From NCBI GenBank assembly GCA_964626625.1, contig CAZVFV010000044.1:1-5102 (forward strand): a stretch of DNA of 5,102 bases, read 5' to 3'. This document shows positions 4,632-5,102 of the stretch, piece after piece. The notes under the pieces were generated by a model. That model did not search any database. It was not told where the DNA came from and was given only the letters and a program-made list of their open reading frames with translations. The position numbers were made by a program, and so were the translations under genes. Numbering within the stretch: the first letter of the stretch is position 1; every line of letters begins with the position of its first letter. The DNA is from CAYZPE01 sp964626625 (GTDB lineage Bacteria > Patescibacteriota > Minisyncoccia > Phycocordibacterales > CAYZPE01).

Positions 4632-4994
4632 ATGATCAGATGGTCTCTACACTTCGACGCAATGTATGGTTCAAACAACAGACAGCGAGGTTTGAACTTT
4701 GCGTATCACAGACTAATAGAGGAAGTCTTGAAAGCTCAAGGGACACAGCTTGTTGATCTGTTTGATCAGTCATTAAGTCAACTAGAATTACGTCAACGAA
4801 TAGCGCACAAGTTCGCTGATGTAATAGCTTGGACGCTTTCCGTAGCAAACCTTCTAGAGATTAATCTGGAAGAAGTAATCAAATCATACTATGGAACCAT
4901 TTGTAGGAGGTGTAAAAAACCCTCTTGTGAATGCGGCCCATACTACCGTTATCGTATTCATTCAGATCCGCACTCGCAGGTCAGTGGAAAATAA
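4632..4994 (+). CDS. MazG-like nucleotide pyrophosphohydrolase domain protein with C-terminal Cys cluster
   Basis: This 120-residue protein follows the all-alpha NTP pyrophosphohydrolase (MazG-like) plan. It has HFDAMYGSNNRQRGLNFAYHRLIEEV at 7-32, a variable loop, FADVIAWTLSVANLLEINLEEVIKSYYG at 61-88, then C-x-x-C-x4-C-x-C (Cys91, 94, 99, 101). This is the layout of MazG-like proteins ending in a CxxC..PCxC tail, here CRRCKKPSCEC, probably a zinc knuckle. Family members hydrolyse (d)NTPs to NMPs and clear abnormal nucleotides. The metal ligands are altered: the E-x-x-E helix reads EVLK (Glu31, Lys34) and the E-x-x-D motif reads KFAD (Lys60, Asp63), so two acidic ligands are replaced by lysine and activity is uncertain. 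The ATG at 4632 has GGAG only 1 nt upstream, a poor arrangement. The frame is open back to the TAG of the preceding ORF, so the true start is unsure. A weak hairpin and six Ts follow. Confidence 0.8.
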   Translation: MIRWSLHFDAMYGSNNRQRGLNFAYHRLIEEVLKAQGTQLVDLFDQSLSQLELRQRIAHKFADVIAWTLSVANLLEINLEEVIKSYYGTICRRCKKPSCECGPYYRYRIHSDPHSQVSGK

Positions 4995-5009
4995 ACCTGA
5001 TAACAATTA

Positions 5010-5033
5010 CTCCTTTTGGTGGGGAGCTTTTTT
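5010..5033 (+). terminator. Weak terminator-like hairpin after the MazG-like pair
   Basis: CTCC at 5010-5013 can pair with GGAG at 5023-5026 across a 9-nt loop, followed by C and six Ts (5028-5033). The four-pair stem is short for an intrinsic terminator, but the position just after the stop codon and the T-run between convergent genes make the role plausible. Confidence 0.35.
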
Positions 5034-5102
5034 AATTAGACTCAATAGAAATTATCTTTCCATCATCAAGTCTTACTATTTTTTCGGCCATCTTTGCATA
5101 TT
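5032..5102 (-). CDS. ABC transporter ATP-binding protein (C-terminal end only)
   Basis: This is the last 22 codons of a gene entering from the right edge. The product ends YAKMAEKIVRLDDGKIISIE then SN and a TAA at 5032-5034. The pattern A-x-R/K-I-x-x-L-x-D-G-x-I is the usual end of exporter-type ABC ATPases (LolD/MacB/FtsE-like), just after the H-loop region. All catalytic motifs lie outside the window, so the assignment rests on this tail alone. The gene converges on the MazG-like pair with 37 bp between stop codons. Confidence 0.65.
   Translation of the reverse strand, partial: YAKMAEKIVRLDDGKIISIESN

Noticed and set aside
4636..4848. 70-aa minus-strand ORF opposite the MazG-like gene
   Set aside because: It is a shadow of a recognisable MazG-like domain.
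1..5102. CRISPR array, tRNA or rRNA, insertion sequence
   Set aside because: No regularly spaced direct repeats, no cloverleaf or rRNA signature, and no transposase-like frame were found on either strand.

Overview
This AT-rich window probably comes from a member of the Candidate Phyla Radiation (Patescibacteria, Parcubacteria-like). That assignment is inference, with no marker gene behind it. It rests on the gene mix (a PIF1-like helicase with a C-terminal helix-turn-helix, a stand-alone UPF0213-type GIY-YIG protein, a NYN-domain remnant, a MazG-like protein with a cysteine tail), on compact genes, and on -10-like hexamers lying only 6-8 nt before several start codons, as expected of leaderless mRNAs.

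Layout from left to right. The left edge holds the first 41 codons of a DEDD-family 3'-5' exonuclease (minus strand, runs off the window), which is easy to miss because it is short. Next is a 79-residue GIY-YIG protein (minus). Then comes a broken NYN-domain gene on the plus strand: it has its own TATAAT box, ends at a TAG where a Tyr codon is expected, and its recognisable similarity fades into the 3' end of the next gene. A complete ABC-F ATPase follows on the minus strand. Upstream of it is a 346-bp gene-free stretch with nested inverted repeats and overlapping tiny ORFs. Beyond that lies a complete PIF1-like helicase (minus).

The helicase is divergent from a plus-strand pair of small ORFs (104 and 120 aa) ending in similar Cys motifs. 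The second is clearly MazG-like, and the first looks like a divergent relative. They share a reading frame and are separated by one TAG and 14 sense codons. The first contains a perfect 17-bp-arm inverted repeat in frame. The right edge holds the last 22 codons of an ABC-transporter ATPase (minus), converging on the pair.

Most genes here look like separately transcribed housekeeping or accessory functions (DNA repair and replication, translation factor, nucleotide metabolism) rather than one pathway. The best candidates for something undescribed are (1) the structured leader between the helicase and the ABC-F gene, which could work as a ribosome-controlled attenuator, and (2) the MazG-like pair, with its in-frame palindrome, the amber codon between the two ORFs and the loss of canonical metal ligands.
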